The notes below the pieces were generated by a model. It did not search any database. It saw nothing but the letters and a program-made list of their open reading frames with translations, and was not told the origin of the DNA. From NCBI RefSeq assembly GCF_019029495.1, contig NZ_JAERQM010000006.1, positions 325,115 to 389,114 of the forward strand: a DNA stretch of 64,000 nucleotides. Direction: 5' to 3'. This DNA is from Falsiroseomonas oleicola. GTDB taxonomy: Bacteria; Pseudomonadota; Alphaproteobacteria; Acetobacterales; Acetobacteraceae. The position numbers and the translations under genes are program-made. The stretch's first letter is position 1; every line of letters begins with the position of its first letter. This document shows, piece by piece, positions 17,883-26,947 of the stretch.

Positions 17883-18776
17883 TCACGTGGCGTTCGGCAG
17901 GGCTCGGCCCAGATGGCGCCTGATGGACTTCAGGAAGGCATCCAACGCGCTCGAACGGTAGCCCTCCCGATGCCGGATGAACGCCGTCTGGACCAAGCCC
18001 TGGCCATCTTCCAACGGCTCAACCAAGAGGCGGCCAGGCTTGATGACCGGGCCTATCAGCGACCGCGGCAGCAGTGTGACTCCAAGTCCGGCTGAGACAG
18101 CCGAGAAGATGGCTTCCAGCGTGCCAAACTCGAGCACGCGAGGCGCAGGGACGCCCCTGTGCGCCAGGTACTCCTCAAGGCGCTGTCGGTAGGAGCATCC
18201 GAGGCGGAGCACGATCATCCGCGGGGGCTGAACTGAGTTCGCGAGAATCCGCAGAGCAGTCGCGCCAGGTGCGGAGAGAAGGACGAGTTCCTCCTGGCAG
18301 ATTAGCTCCACCTCAATCTCCGCGTGCACCAGAGGCCCGCAAACGAATGCTCCTTCGACACGCCGTGCGATGACATCATCCAGGAGTTCACGGGTCGTGC
18401 CGGTTCGTAAGCAGAGATCCACGTCGGGGTAGGTGCCCGCGAATTCTGAGAGCGCAGGCGCGAGACGGAGCGCCAGCGTCGTCTCCAGCGACCCGAGCGT
18501 CAACGCTCCCTGCGGCGTCCCCGTATCAAGCACCGCCCGCTGGGCGTCGCTGAGAAGGGATGACAATCGCTGCGCATAGGGAAGCAGTCGCTGCCCCGCT
18601 GCCGTCAGAATCACACCCTTGGGCGTCCTCTCGAACAGTCGCAAGCCCAGTCGAGACTCGATTTTCCGCACGCGGGCCGTAACGTTCGACTGGACCGTAT
18701 GGAGCTCGGCTGCCGCCATGCTCATCGAGCCCGCCCGCGCCACAGCCTCGAACACCTTGAGATCCTGCGCGTCCAT
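17883..18776 (-). CDS. LysR-family transcriptional regulator
   Basis: 297 residues with the LysR helix-turn-helix DLKVFEAVARAGSMSMAA and VQSNVTARVRKIESRLG, close to the CysL/YofA-like group (LGSLETTLALRLAPALSEFA at the start of the effector domain). Convergent with the GcvA-like gene. Downstream of nitronate monooxygenase on the same strand with a gap of about 140 bases; it may control that gene or a transporter elsewhere. Confidence 0.9.
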   Translation of the reverse strand: MDAQDLKVFEAVARAGSMSMAAAELHTVQSNVTARVRKIESRLGLRLFERTPKGVILTAAGQRLLPYAQRLSSLLSDAQRAVLDTGTPQGALTLGSLETTLALRLAPALSEFAGTYPDVDLCLRTGTTRELLDDVIARRVEGAFVCGPLVHAEIEVELICQEELVLLSAPGATALRILANSVQPPRMIVLRLGCSYRQRLEEYLAHRGVPAPRVLEFGTLEAIFSAVSAGLGVTLLPRSLIGPVIKPGRLLVEPLEDGQGLVQTAFIRHREGYRSSALDAFLKSIRRHLGRALPNAT

Positions 18777-18918
18777 TCAGCCCACCACCCGACGCATGCG
18801 CAGCCAGGGCAAGGAAAAGCAGAAGCCTAGCCCGGGCCACATCAGGTTGGCACTCTCGAGACCCGTTGGCCATTCCGGCCCGGCCCAGTTCGCGCAGATT
18901 GCGGCTGCCGCAGGCCAT

Positions 18919-19989
18919 TTAGCCCAGCAGGCAAGACGCCTCGTCCCACAGCGCCCGAGCGAGGTTGGCCGCGGGCTCCGCTCGGGCGAGCGCTGCGGAC
19001 TGCCCAGCCCATGCCTGCATCCTCTCGATGTCGCCCGACCTGGTGCCCAAATCCCGCATCGTCGCCGTCAGGCCGCGCTGGACAGGATAGGGTGCCGGGA
19101 CCGGCGCCTCGGGGGCTGTCGCAGCGCGCACATAGGCGGTCGCGATGCTCCGTCCTGCCCTGCCGCTGAACGCGCGGCTCACGGCAGTGCCCTCGGGCGG
19201 CGTCTGCGCCAGCGCATCCGCCCAGGCCGGTGCTAGCTTGGCCTCGGGACAGCGCAGGAACCCGGTGCCGATCTGTGCTGCCGAGGCGCCAAGAACCAGC
19301 GCCGCCGCCACCCCGCGCCCATCCGCGATGCCACCGGTTGCGACAACGGGAATCCGCACGGCATCGACCACGGCGGGCACCAGGGAGAAGAGGCCCACCA
19401 TGCCTGCCTCCGCACTTGCCGCGTCAAAGCAGCCCCGGTGGCCGCCTGCCTCCATCCCCTGCGCCACGACGGCATCCGCTCCTGCGGCCTCGGCCGCCCG
19501 GGCCTCCGCGACGGTGGAGACATTGGCGAACCACTGGATGCCGCATGCCTTCAGGCGCGCGACAAACTCTGCCGGGAACAGGCCCATTACGGAGGAGACA
19601 ATCGGCGGCCTCGCCGCGATCAGGGCCTCGCACTGGGCCGTGAAATCAGGAGGTGTCGCATCCCCGGCGTCGGGCGCGACATCCGGCCCCCAGCCGGAGA
19701 GGAACGCGCGAAGCCGGGCCTCGTGGGCCGGATCGCGACACGGCGGCGGGTCCGGAATCCAGAGGTTCATCTGGAAGGCTCCGTTGGTCCCGCCCCGGAC
19801 CTCGTCGGCCCAGGCCTGGATCGCGGATGGCTGCATCAGCAGCGCCCCGCAGGCACCCAATCCACCGGCATTAGCCACGGCTATGGACAGCGATGGCGGA
19901 CAAGCTCCGGCCATCGGGGCCAGCAGGATAGGGCGCTCCAATCCGAACCGGGAGCAGAAGTCGCTGGCTCGCGAATTGACCCGGTTCAT
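18919..19989 (-). CDS. Nitronate monooxygenase family (NMO/2-nitropropane dioxygenase)
   Basis: 356 residues, FMN-dependent TIM-barrel. Seen are PILLAPMAGACPPSLSIAVA at the N-terminus, the catalytic-His segment GMEAGGHRG, VPAVVDAVRIPVVATGGIADG and the phosphate-binding GASAAQIGTGFLRCPEA. These proteins oxidise alkyl nitronates to carbonyl and nitrite. The ATG at 19989 starts the family-like sequence; the frame stays open to 20250 but that part is not protein-like. Transcribed toward a LysR gene. Confidence 0.9.
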   Translation of the reverse strand: MNRVNSRASDFCSRFGLERPILLAPMAGACPPSLSIAVANAGGLGACGALLMQPSAIQAWADEVRGGTNGAFQMNLWIPDPPPCRDPAHEARLRAFLSGWGPDVAPDAGDATPPDFTAQCEALIAARPPIVSSVMGLFPAEFVARLKACGIQWFANVSTVAEARAAEAAGADAVVAQGMEAGGHRGCFDAASAEAGMVGLFSLVPAVVDAVRIPVVATGGIADGRGVAAALVLGASAAQIGTGFLRCPEAKLAPAWADALAQTPPEGTAVSRAFSGRAGRSIATAYVRAATAPEAPVPAPYPVQRGLTATMRDLGTRSGDIERMQAWAGQSAALARAEPAANLARALWDEASCLLG

Positions 19990-20467
19990 GGAGCCTGGAC
20001 TCCTGCGCTTCCCGATCGAGTGATTGTCACGCTGAACATCATGGCGGCCCTCCTCGCGACGATGGTCTTGCCTGGTCAGATCCACCTCAAGCGAAGAAAT
20101 GAGATGCCTGCCATCGCTCCGGCTGATGGGGTGTAACCGTACATTGCCAACGCGAGTGCTGCCTTGGGAAGCGGCATGGCGATATCCCACCCCGCGCGTC
20201 TTGAGGCGTGGGGCTGGACACCTGACACGGTGAATTTCTGTCAAGCCCAATGAGCCCTATTCTCTTGAGGAAATGAGGGGGCGCGCGGATCCTGTCCTGA
20301 TCATGGTTCAGCCCCGACGACACGCTGTCTGAATGACCCTGGCCTTGTTCATGGCGCCTCATTGGCAGGACGAGGCGCTTCGGCGGTCGCGCGGCGCGCG
20401 CCTGAGGACAGAACCGCAGCTGAGCGATCCCGGCGCACAATTCCGGCAGCACCCGGGAGATGATCAT
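19990..20467. other. Gap between divergent genes
   Basis: No gene is convincing. A GC hairpin lies at about 20189-20214 (CCCCGCGC paired with GCGTGGGG allowing one mismatch) without a T-run. A short stretch near 20127 (GATGGGGTGTAACCGTACA) resembles one near 35229. Promoters for both flanking genes must lie here, but I cannot place them. Confidence 0.4.
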
Positions 20468-21382
20468 ATGTCGGCGCAAGCCTCCGCATCACACACGCCT
20501 GCCAGCAATCTTCTCAGTCTGACGGCGGGCGCTGCCATCATCGCCATCCTCGCAAGTTTCACGCTCGCTTCCCGGCTCGCCTACGCGTCGGCGCTGGCAC
20601 CACAGGACCTGATGGCGATCCGGTTCGTCACCAGCGGTCTACTTCTGCTCCCGGTCGCACTCAGCCGTGGCGCGTCAGGTCTGCTCACCCTGGATTCAGC
20701 CAAGCTCGCTCTGACCGGAGGACTCGGTTTCGCTACGCTGGCTTTCGCCGGGCTGATGCTTGTTCCCGCGTCTCACGCTGGCGCGCTGCTGCACGGGGCG
20801 CTCCCACTCTTCACCTTCACCCTTGGGCTCGTACTCGGAAGGACCACAGCGGACCGCGGGCGGGTTGCAGGTGCCTTCCTCGTGGTCATCGCGCTCTCGA
20901 TAATCGCCTGGGACAACATGCGTGGGACGGGCTGGCAGCAGCTATTGGGGTGCGCACTGCTGCTGACTGCGTCGGCGACGTGGTCCGCCTTTGGGATCCT
21001 GGCCGCCCGCCTGAAGCCGGACCCGATCAGCACGGCCGCCACGGTCAGCGTGCTGTCAGCAGCGGTCTACCTGCCACTCTACGTCGCTTTCCTCGAATCG
21101 AGCCTCGACGAGGCACCCTTGTCCCCAGTGCTGATTCAGGTGGCCGTACAGGGAGTCCTGGTCGGCACGATCTCAGTCTTTGCCTATAGTTGGGCAATCT
21201 CTAAGATTGGCGCCCTCGGCGCGGCCGTCGCGACCGCCATGGTGCCCTCTGTGACCGCGCTGACGGCAATGCCTCTGCTATCCGAGTTTCCGTCGCCCAC
21301 CGTCGCGACGGGCCTCGCGATCCTCGTTGCGGGCAGTTTGCTCGTCCTGCCGGTGCGATTTCAGGAGCGGCGAAATGGCTAG
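20468..21382 (+). CDS. EamA/DMT-family membrane exporter
   Basis: 304 residues with ten predicted hydrophobic segments in two EamA halves. The first half includes LMAIRFVTSGLLLLPVAL and VPASHAGALLHGALPLFT, the second ISKIGALGAAVATAMVPSVT. These are the drug/metabolite transporter signatures (RhaT/YedA type). The start at 20468 has GGGAG upstream, while the upstream open frame is not hydrophobic. Substrate is unknown, typically amino acids or metabolites. Confidence 0.88.
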   Translation: MSAQASASHTPASNLLSLTAGAAIIAILASFTLASRLAYASALAPQDLMAIRFVTSGLLLLPVALSRGASGLLTLDSAKLALTGGLGFATLAFAGLMLVPASHAGALLHGALPLFTFTLGLVLGRTTADRGRVAGAFLVVIALSIIAWDNMRGTGWQQLLGCALLLTASATWSAFGILAARLKPDPISTAATVSVLSAAVYLPLYVAFLESSLDEAPLSPVLIQVAVQGVLVGTISVFAYSWAISKIGALGAAVATAMVPSVTALTAMPLLSEFPSPTVATGLAILVAGSLLVLPVRFQERRNG

Positions 21383-21523
21383 GATCGGGTGTGCCAGATG
21401 GTCGGCGGCTCGTGCTACATCGAGTTTGGATGCTAGGCGCAGGTGTGAGCGGGCCGGACCATGTGCTGCGGAGGCCCGTCGCTTCCGCTGGGTCGATCCA
21501 CAGCCGACGACAGTCAAGGCACA

Positions 21524-21970
21524 ATGATACGGCCCGCGCGACCCGACGAGGCGGACACGGTTCGTGCACTCGTGGTCGCGGCTTACCAGCACTACGTCGA
21601 GCGGATCGGAAAGCCGCCCGGACCAATGCTCGACGACTACGGGCGCCGCATCCGCGACGGCCAGGTCTGGGTACTGGACCATGCAGGGCGTTTCTGCGGC
21701 GTCCTCGTGCTCGAGGGCCTCGGTGATGACGCGATACTGTTGGACAACGTGGCAGTGGCGCCGCCCGAGAAAGGCAAGGGTCACGGACGGACGCTCATCT
21801 CCTTCGCCGAGACTGAGGCGCGTCGTCGATGCTGTCGCGAGATCCGCCTGTACACCCACGTCCTGATGACTGAGAACATCGCGCTGTATCGCAAGCTCGG
21901 ATTTGTCGAGACCGGCCGCGTGACGGAGAAGGGCTACAATCGCGTCTACATGGTCAAGGCGCTGCGTTGA
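21524..21970 (+). CDS. GNAT-family N-acetyltransferase
   Basis: 148 residues, one GNAT fold. The start IRPARPDEADTVRALV is family-like; the acetyl-CoA loop appears in VAPPEKGKGHGRTLISFAE, and the C-terminal LYRKLGFVETGRV is typical. The ATG at 21524 gives the normal length. It follows the DMT exporter on the same strand. Acceptor substrate is unknown. Confidence 0.88.
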   Translation: MIRPARPDEADTVRALVVAAYQHYVERIGKPPGPMLDDYGRRIRDGQVWVLDHAGRFCGVLVLEGLGDDAILLDNVAVAPPEKGKGHGRTLISFAETEARRRCCREIRLYTHVLMTENIALYRKLGFVETGRVTEKGYNRVYMVKALR

Positions 21971-22018
21971 ACGCCGGATCCAGCCGAGGCCGCGCAAAAG
22001 TTCTGTGCTAGCGCTGGG

Positions 22019-22753
22019 TCAGTCGAACACGTCGCAGAGATCTTTGACGATCCGGTCCGCGACATCACGTTGGTCCGCGGCAGCATCGGGGTTTCCGATC
22101 CAGAGCGTAGCTATCCCGAGGCTTCTTGCAGGCACAACGTCTCGCAGAAGATCGTCGCCGACGAACAGGACATCGCCGGGCATCAAGTCGAGTGCGCGCA
22201 ACGCGATCTCAAACGGGCGACGCGACGGCTTCACGGAACGATGGTCAGAGGAGAAAACGACCACCTCGAACGTGCGTTCGAGGCCAAGAGCGCCGAAGGC
22301 GTCGCGCCATGGTCCGCTGTGCGACCAAATGTTGGACACCACGCCCAGGCGATGCGTCTGCGCGAGACGTTGGAGCGCGGCGGCATGGCGCTCAGGAATC
22401 TTGTCCATCTCGTGCTTGGCGATCACCGCCTCAAGCGCGTGGCGCTCCGCATCCGGCAGCGATGGGAAGATCTCGGACAGTGCCTCGAGAACCGTAGGGA
22501 AGTCGTCCGCCAACGCGGGGTTCGCGTAGAGTGTCCCGTACGAGCTGAGAAATGCGCAGATGGCGGTATCCACCTCCTCCTCCGTCAGAACCTGCCCACC
22601 GATCGCTACGTAGGTGCTCCAATAATTTGTCCTTGGCAGAAAGCGATCGTGACCGAACATGAAGGTGCCGTTCATGTCGAGCAGTATTGCCTTGAACCTG
22701 GCGAGCCAGGATGCCCATCCGCAACTGTTTTCGGAGGCTTCGAGGCGTCGCAT
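22019..22753 (-). CDS. HAD-family hydrolase with DxNGT motif I
   Basis: 244 residues. HAD motif I is LLDMNGTFMFG (about residues 25-35), so the second aspartate of the usual DxDGT is Asn. Motif II is in VVSNIWSHSG, motif III is the Lys in SVKPSRRPF, and motif IV is LFVGDDLLRDV. The substitution occurs in some HAD groups but would affect the general acid step of a phosphatase. The start is chosen before the first family-like residues. Immediately downstream of a LysE fragment. Confidence 0.82.
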   Translation of the reverse strand: MRRLEASENSCGWASWLARFKAILLDMNGTFMFGHDRFLPRTNYWSTYVAIGGQVLTEEEVDTAICAFLSSYGTLYANPALADDFPTVLEALSEIFPSLPDAERHALEAVIAKHEMDKIPERHAAALQRLAQTHRLGVVSNIWSHSGPWRDAFGALGLERTFEVVVFSSDHRSVKPSRRPFEIALRALDLMPGDVLFVGDDLLRDVVPARSLGIATLWIGNPDAAADQRDVADRIVKDLCDVFD

Positions 22754-22760
22754 CGTGCGG

Positions 22761-22976
22761 CTACCTTCCACCATCGGGCGCCCCGGCGAGGCCGACAGCG
22801 ACAAGTGAGCTCCACACCAGCACGCCGACGCAGATGCCGGTGCCTGCAACCATAGCTCGGAGAGGGCCCTCCACCGCCGCAGTTCGAAAGACGAGAGCGG
22901 TGCCCGACCCCGGTGTCAGCGTAAGTAGTCCGGCTACACCGAATGCGCACATCAGAACGATTAGCTCCATCATCAC
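22761..22976 (-). pseudogene. LysE/RhtB exporter, N-terminal fragment
   Basis: 71 residues that match only the first third of a LysE/RhtB amino-acid exporter: a hydrophobic start, then LLTLTPGSGTALVFRTAAVE and GICVGVLVWSSLVAVGL. The open frame then ends in APDGGR and stops, where a full protein needs about 130 more residues. The HAD gene begins eight bases further on, so a deletion probably joined the two. An intact relative lies at 30609. Confidence 0.7.
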
Positions 22977-23170
22977 CCCTTCATGGAAGAAGTGGGCCTA
23001 AAGATTCCTAACTGGAAACAGATGTCGGCGAGGCGAGTCGCGCTCGTCTGATCGTCAAAGTTCGGGCTGGCTCGCTTGATAATGCTGGAGTCCTTCCGCC
23101 CGCTGACGCCGGAGGCGTCGCCGCGCTTCTTGGCCGCGACCTCGACGTCCGTCGTAGGCACGCCAGTCCA

Positions 23171-23596
23171 TCAAGCGGGCTGTGCAACCGACCCCGCCTG
23201 CTCGCCGCGTTCTATGACGAAGCCCTCGTCTTCCCACCCTGTCATGCCACCGAGCATTAGCTTCACTGGACGGCCAAGCCTTGCAAGTCGCAAGGCGCCC
23301 CGGTCGGCTCCGTTGCAGTGCGGGCCCGCGCAGTAAACGACGAATACAGTGTCGTCCGGCCACTCTGCCATGTGCGTAGCAGTGATCTTGCCATGCGGAA
23401 GGCTCAGCGCACCTGGCACGTGCCCAGCTACGTACGAGGCGTGTCCCCGTACATCTAGAAGGACAAAGTCCATTTTGCCCGTGCGCATGGACTCGTGGAC
23501 GTCCCAGCAGTCGGTCTCGAACTCGAACTTCTTTGCGAAGTGCTCAGTGGCGGTCTGCGCAGTTGCGGGCTTCACATCAGTAATTCGGCTCGGCAT
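23171..23596 (-). CDS. Rhodanese-domain protein
   Basis: 141 residues, a single rhodanese domain. Seen are FVLLDVRGHASYVAGHVPGA, LPHGKITATHMAEWP, and the active-site loop VVYCAGPHCNGADRGA with the catalytic cysteine, then LMLGGMTGWEDEGF. It transfers sulfur from thiosulfate or a persulfide to an acceptor. The ATG at 23596 has GAGGAG upstream. No sulfur operon partner is visible nearby. Confidence 0.88.
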   Translation of the reverse strand: MPSRITDVKPATAQTATEHFAKKFEFETDCWDVHESMRTGKMDFVLLDVRGHASYVAGHVPGALSLPHGKITATHMAEWPDDTVFVVYCAGPHCNGADRGALRLARLGRPVKLMLGGMTGWEDEGFVIERGEQAGSVAQPA

Positions 23597-23842
23597 CCCG
23601 GTCTCCTCTGGCTTGCCGTGGTTTCCCAATCGTGGCCCGCATCCGGTGCCTTGCATGCGTCCGTCGCCTCGACAGAACTGCGGAGCCTGACCGATATTGC
23701 CCTATGTCAGACGATCTAAGTTTCACTCGTCGGTCTACCTGCTCCGGATCGCTGGCGCCCGGCGCGTACACTGTCGTCGCCACCAAGCAACAGGAAAGAG
23801 CGCAGCATGGACGGACGCGGGTGAGCAGGCATCATAGCCGTT

Positions 23843-24215
23843 GTGGCGGCACTCGCAGCCGTGGCGACGAGCCTGCTCCAGGCGGCTAAGCCGAGCTTCA
23901 GGCTGGCGGGAGCGACCACAACCGGAGGGGCGCCGATGCCAGCTAGGCATCTGCTGGACGGCTTCGGCTGTATGGGCGCGAGCGTCTCCTCATCGCTGCA
24001 TTTGACTGACCCGTCATCCGGGGAGCCGAGCTTCGCCGTAACCGTCTCGACCGGGACTTGCCGCTGGGAGCGACTACTGACGCTGTGTCGTGTTCAACAT
24101 TCGGGTGGTGACCTCAGAACTGCGGGAGGTGCTGGCGACGCTGCTGGCCGTGGGCTGCCCATGGCTACGTCCAGGTGCGCACCTCCTCGGACTCTCACGA
24201 TACCGAGGAACGCGT
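23843..24215 (+). pseudogene. Decayed PEBP/YbhB-family protein gene
   Basis: Reading forward, the first part gives a hydrophobic start, then FRLAGATTTGGAPMPARHLL, DGFGCMGASVSSSL and EPSFAVTV, in the order of YbhB-type phosphatidylethanolamine-binding proteins (family consensus: GG-x-IPARHV-x-NGFGC, SP-x-L, SFAVTVYDPDAP). At about 24080-24100 a shifted frame gives RCVVFNI, the family's W-x-VVFNI, and about 24165 gives YVQVRT. At least one frameshift and lost key residues mean it is not functional. No family-like sequence remains after about 24215. Confidence 0.6.
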
Positions 24216-24435
24216 TGGATGACCGCTACTCATTCCGCCTGAGCAGAACTCGGTCGGGATTGGCCGTCTCAGAATGCAACATAGGCACCCTGGAGCGACG
24301 CCAGCAGCACCAGGCCTCGAGGTGACTTTTCGCTGAGCTGGTGCGCGTGGGTGCCGGGACGACGATTCTTTCCGAGGGTTCGTCGCTGGGCGCCCTGGCT
24401 AATGCCAACGGGCAACATGACGCTGAGGACGAGAG

Positions 24436-25245
24436 ATGGACGCAAGCATGGCTGCAGCAGCGAGCCCGCTGGGGCGCGACGACCAGGGCGGCGTCGCGGT
24501 ACTCACGCTAAGCAGGCCGGAGAAGCTGAACGCCCTGAACGACGACCTGCTCGGCGCACTCATGATGGAGCTCGACGAGATTGAGTTGAACGAGCGGATC
24601 CGGGCAGTCGTAATCACTGGCGCCGGTCGGGCCTTCAGCGCCGGTGCCGACGTCGCCTGGTTCAAGCCGCACATGGCGGCGGGGCCAGGGGCGGCTGTGG
24701 CGCGGTTCTTACGCCCCGGCCAGAGGATGACAAGGCGGGTGGAGGCATTTCCCAAGCCGATCATCGCCGCAGTCAACGGGTTGGCCTTCGGTGGAGGCTG
24801 CGAACTGGTTGAGGCCACGCATATGGCGGTGGCCGCTGAATCGGCGGCATTCTCGAAGGCGGAAATCAACATCGGTATCATCCCGACTTTTGGAGGCACC
24901 CAGCGGCTGCCGCGGCACATTGGCCGAAAAGCGGCCATCGAACTCATCCTGACGGGCAGGCCGATCGCTGCCGCCGAGGCGCTGCGCCTGGGGCTCATCA
25001 ACCGGATCGTGCCGGACGCCCGCGTCCTGGCCGAGGCCCTGGCACTCGCGGAGGAGGTGGCCGCCAAGCCGCCGCAGACGGTCGCGGCGGCGCTTTCCGC
25101 CATTCATCGCGGGATGGACGCCTCGATCGACGACGGCCTCGCCATCGAGGAGGCCGCCTATTTGGCAATTGTGCCGACTTGCGACGCGCAGGAGGGAGTC
25201 GCCGCCTTCATCGAGAAGCGCAAGCCGCTCTATGGAGGGAGCTGA
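24436..25245 (+). CDS. Enoyl-CoA hydratase/isomerase (crotonase)
   Basis: 269 residues, crotonase fold. Seen are VLTLSRPEKLNALNDDLL, the first oxyanion segment AFSAGADVAW, GLAFGGGCELVEATHMAVAA and the second catalytic region SKAEINIGIIPTFGGTQRL. Both glutamates used by enoyl-CoA hydratases (in GGGCE and in AEI) are present, so hydration of an enoyl-CoA is likely. It stands alone between decayed genes; no beta-oxidation partners adjoin it. Confidence 0.9.
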   Translation: MDASMAAAASPLGRDDQGGVAVLTLSRPEKLNALNDDLLGALMMELDEIELNERIRAVVITGAGRAFSAGADVAWFKPHMAAGPGAAVARFLRPGQRMTRRVEAFPKPIIAAVNGLAFGGGCELVEATHMAVAAESAAFSKAEINIGIIPTFGGTQRLPRHIGRKAAIELILTGRPIAAAEALRLGLINRIVPDARVLAEALALAEEVAAKPPQTVAAALSAIHRGMDASIDDGLAIEEAAYLAIVPTCDAQEGVAAFIEKRKPLYGGS

Positions 25246-25311
25246 AGGCGTCGTGCTCAACGCTCCTGAATTCCGCTTGCGGCCGCATTCTTAAGGCCTG
25301 GGGGGTTCCCG

Positions 25312-25735
25312 ATGTCAGGTGACCCTCCCCGTGGACTCGTAATCCGGGCTTATGACAACGAGGACGAGGCGGCCGTCAGGGAGTTGCTTGTGACCGTGAA
25401 CCGAGCTCTTGCGCCCGATGCGATGAGGGCGGCGTTCGAGGGCTACCTTGAACCTAGCCTTCGACGCCATCCTGGTGAACTCTGCGTGGCAGAACGTGCC
25501 CCACGGACCGTCGGCGCATTCCCGAAACTGGTCGGCTTGCTCCGACCGCACGGTGTCCTTGCCATGACGCTCAGGGACGGATCCTCGGAGCCGGAGGGCG
25601 GAATGCACGCGGCGCCCCTGGCCAGGGTTGAGGAACTCGCGCGCGACCACAGGTTGGTAGTGGTGCGGGCGAGGCCAGCCCCTGCCCCCTGAGACGCCCG
25701 GACGGCAGTTGGGTGAACGTGGCGCTCCTTCGTCT
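25312..25735 (+). pseudogene. Chimeric remnant: GNAT start joined to methyltransferase piece
   Basis: The first 45 codons read as the N-terminus of a GNAT acetyltransferase (VIRAYDNEDEAAVRELLVTV, then RALAPDAMRAAFEGYL). From about 25450 the sequence instead matches the methyltransferase domain of the gene at 35541: one frame gives LAFDAILVNSAWQNV, the next gives FPKLVGLLRPHGVLAMTLRD and ARVEELARDH, and a third, past the stop, gives WVNVALLR. Two frameshifts show decay. A 126-residue open frame exists but is a fusion of fragments, not a real protein. Confidence 0.72.
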
Positions 25736-25770
25736 TTTGTCGAACTCCGCTGATGCTGTAGCTACCGAGC

Positions 25771-26268
25771 ATGCTCATCCGCTCTGAGGTCACTGCCGAC
25801 GCGCAGGCAATCCGCATTCTCGTGACCGCCGCGTTTCAGGATGCAGCGCATAGCAGCGGCACCGAAGCAGACATTGTTGACGCTCTGCGGGCGGGCGAAG
25901 CCCTAACGATCTCCCTCGTCGCGGTCGAGGGCGGCGTGGTCGTGGGGTATGTGGCCTTCTCCTCGGTCACTATCGCGGGGAAGGACTTCGGATGGTTTGG
26001 CCTCGGTCCTGTAGCCGTGGAGCGCAGCAAGCGACGGCGAGGCATCGGTCAGCGCCTTGTCGAGGAGGGCCTGAGTCAGCTTCGGAGCCGCGGGGCAAGC
26101 GGATGCGTCGTGCTGGGCGATCCGTCCTACTACGGCCGGTTCGGCTTCGAGCCGGACCCGGCCATCACGCTCGTCGGGGTTCCGGCGGAATACTTCCAGC
26201 GCCTTCGCCTCCAGGGCGAGCAGCCGGTGGGTGAGGTCGTTTACCATCCCGCCTTCGGGTCGGCCTGA
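25771..26268 (+). CDS. GNAT-family N-acetyltransferase (YhbS-like)
   Basis: 165 residues. YhbS-type pattern: LIRSEVTADAQAIRILVTAA at the start, the acetyl-CoA loop in RRRGIGQRLVEEGLSQLRSRG, and GCVVLGDPSYYGRFGFEPD near the end. The length and the closing beta-strands fit the family. It stands alone; no substrate can be inferred. Confidence 0.9.
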   Translation: MLIRSEVTADAQAIRILVTAAFQDAAHSSGTEADIVDALRAGEALTISLVAVEGGVVVGYVAFSSVTIAGKDFGWFGLGPVAVERSKRRRGIGQRLVEEGLSQLRSRGASGCVVLGDPSYYGRFGFEPDPAITLVGVPAEYFQRLRLQGEQPVGEVVYHPAFGSA

Positions 26269-26401
26269 TATGAGGGTACTGCTCGGGCGTTTCTTGTGAG
26301 CGTGCCCGATCCCACTTCCCGGTCGCGGCCGGGAGCTTCCGAGACCTACCGCGCAGCCGGTTGCCCTTCCCGGCGCTCGTGCTGGCGTCTGGACAATCCC
26401 T

Positions 26402-26902
26402 TCAGATCGTCGGTGCAAGCGGCCTCGCCTGCCAGGTGGCGATCTCGTCCAGCACGGCGTCCGTGACCGTGCTGACCAGGTCCGGCGAGACCTCGATGCC
26501 GTAGAGCTCCTCGAGGTGCCCTGCGATCTCCCGCGTGCTCATGCCGCGGGCGTACATCGACACGATCTTCTCGTCGAAGCCGGGAAAGCGCCGCTGGTAC
26601 TTGGCGATCAGCACCCGGTCGAAGCTGCCCTGCCGGTCACGGGGGATATCCAGCGCGATCCGGCCGGTGTCAGTGACCACGCTCTTGCGGCCGTAGCCGT
26701 TGCGGCTGTTCCGGGCGCCGCCTTCGCCCGCCAGATGGTGGTCCATCTCAGCGTTCAGCGCCCGCTCCGCCAATGCCTTCTTCAGCTGGTCCAGCAGGCC
26801 GCCCTGGTCAAAGGCCGTGCTGGCGCTCGCGCCAGACAACAGCTGGTCCAGCATCTCATCCGGGATCGTCGGAGCTTTCCGTCGGGTCATGGGGGTCTTC
26901 AT
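26402..26902 (-). pseudogene. IS256-family transposase, N-terminal part only
   Basis: About 166 codons matching the start of IS256/Mutator transposases: ALAERALNAEMDHHLAGEGG, NSRNGYGRKSVVTDTGRIAL, and DEKIVSMYARGMSTREIAGHL. A normal protein has about 400 residues with a DDE core; here the sequence stops after WQARPLAPTI. The break lies at about 26402. One terminal repeat survives upstream of the start codon. Confidence 0.88.
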
Positions 26903-26915
26903 CTCCTTCCCTCAT

Positions 26916-26947
26916 GACCGGCAACACACGAAATCCCTGACAGTCCC
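26916..26947. repeat. IS256-type terminal repeat
   Basis: Outward from the transposase start, the stretch ending in AAATCCCTGACAGTCCC has the look of an IS256-family inverted repeat. No matching repeat was seen on the other side near 26300-26400, in line with truncation. Confidence 0.5.

Noticed and set aside
22973-23161. Minus-strand 62-codon frame containing IIKRASPNFDDQTSATRLAD, reminiscent of the end of a LOTUS/OST-HTH domain from NYN proteins
   Set aside because: The match is short and by eye only, with no NYN part or start; too weak to list as a remnant gene.
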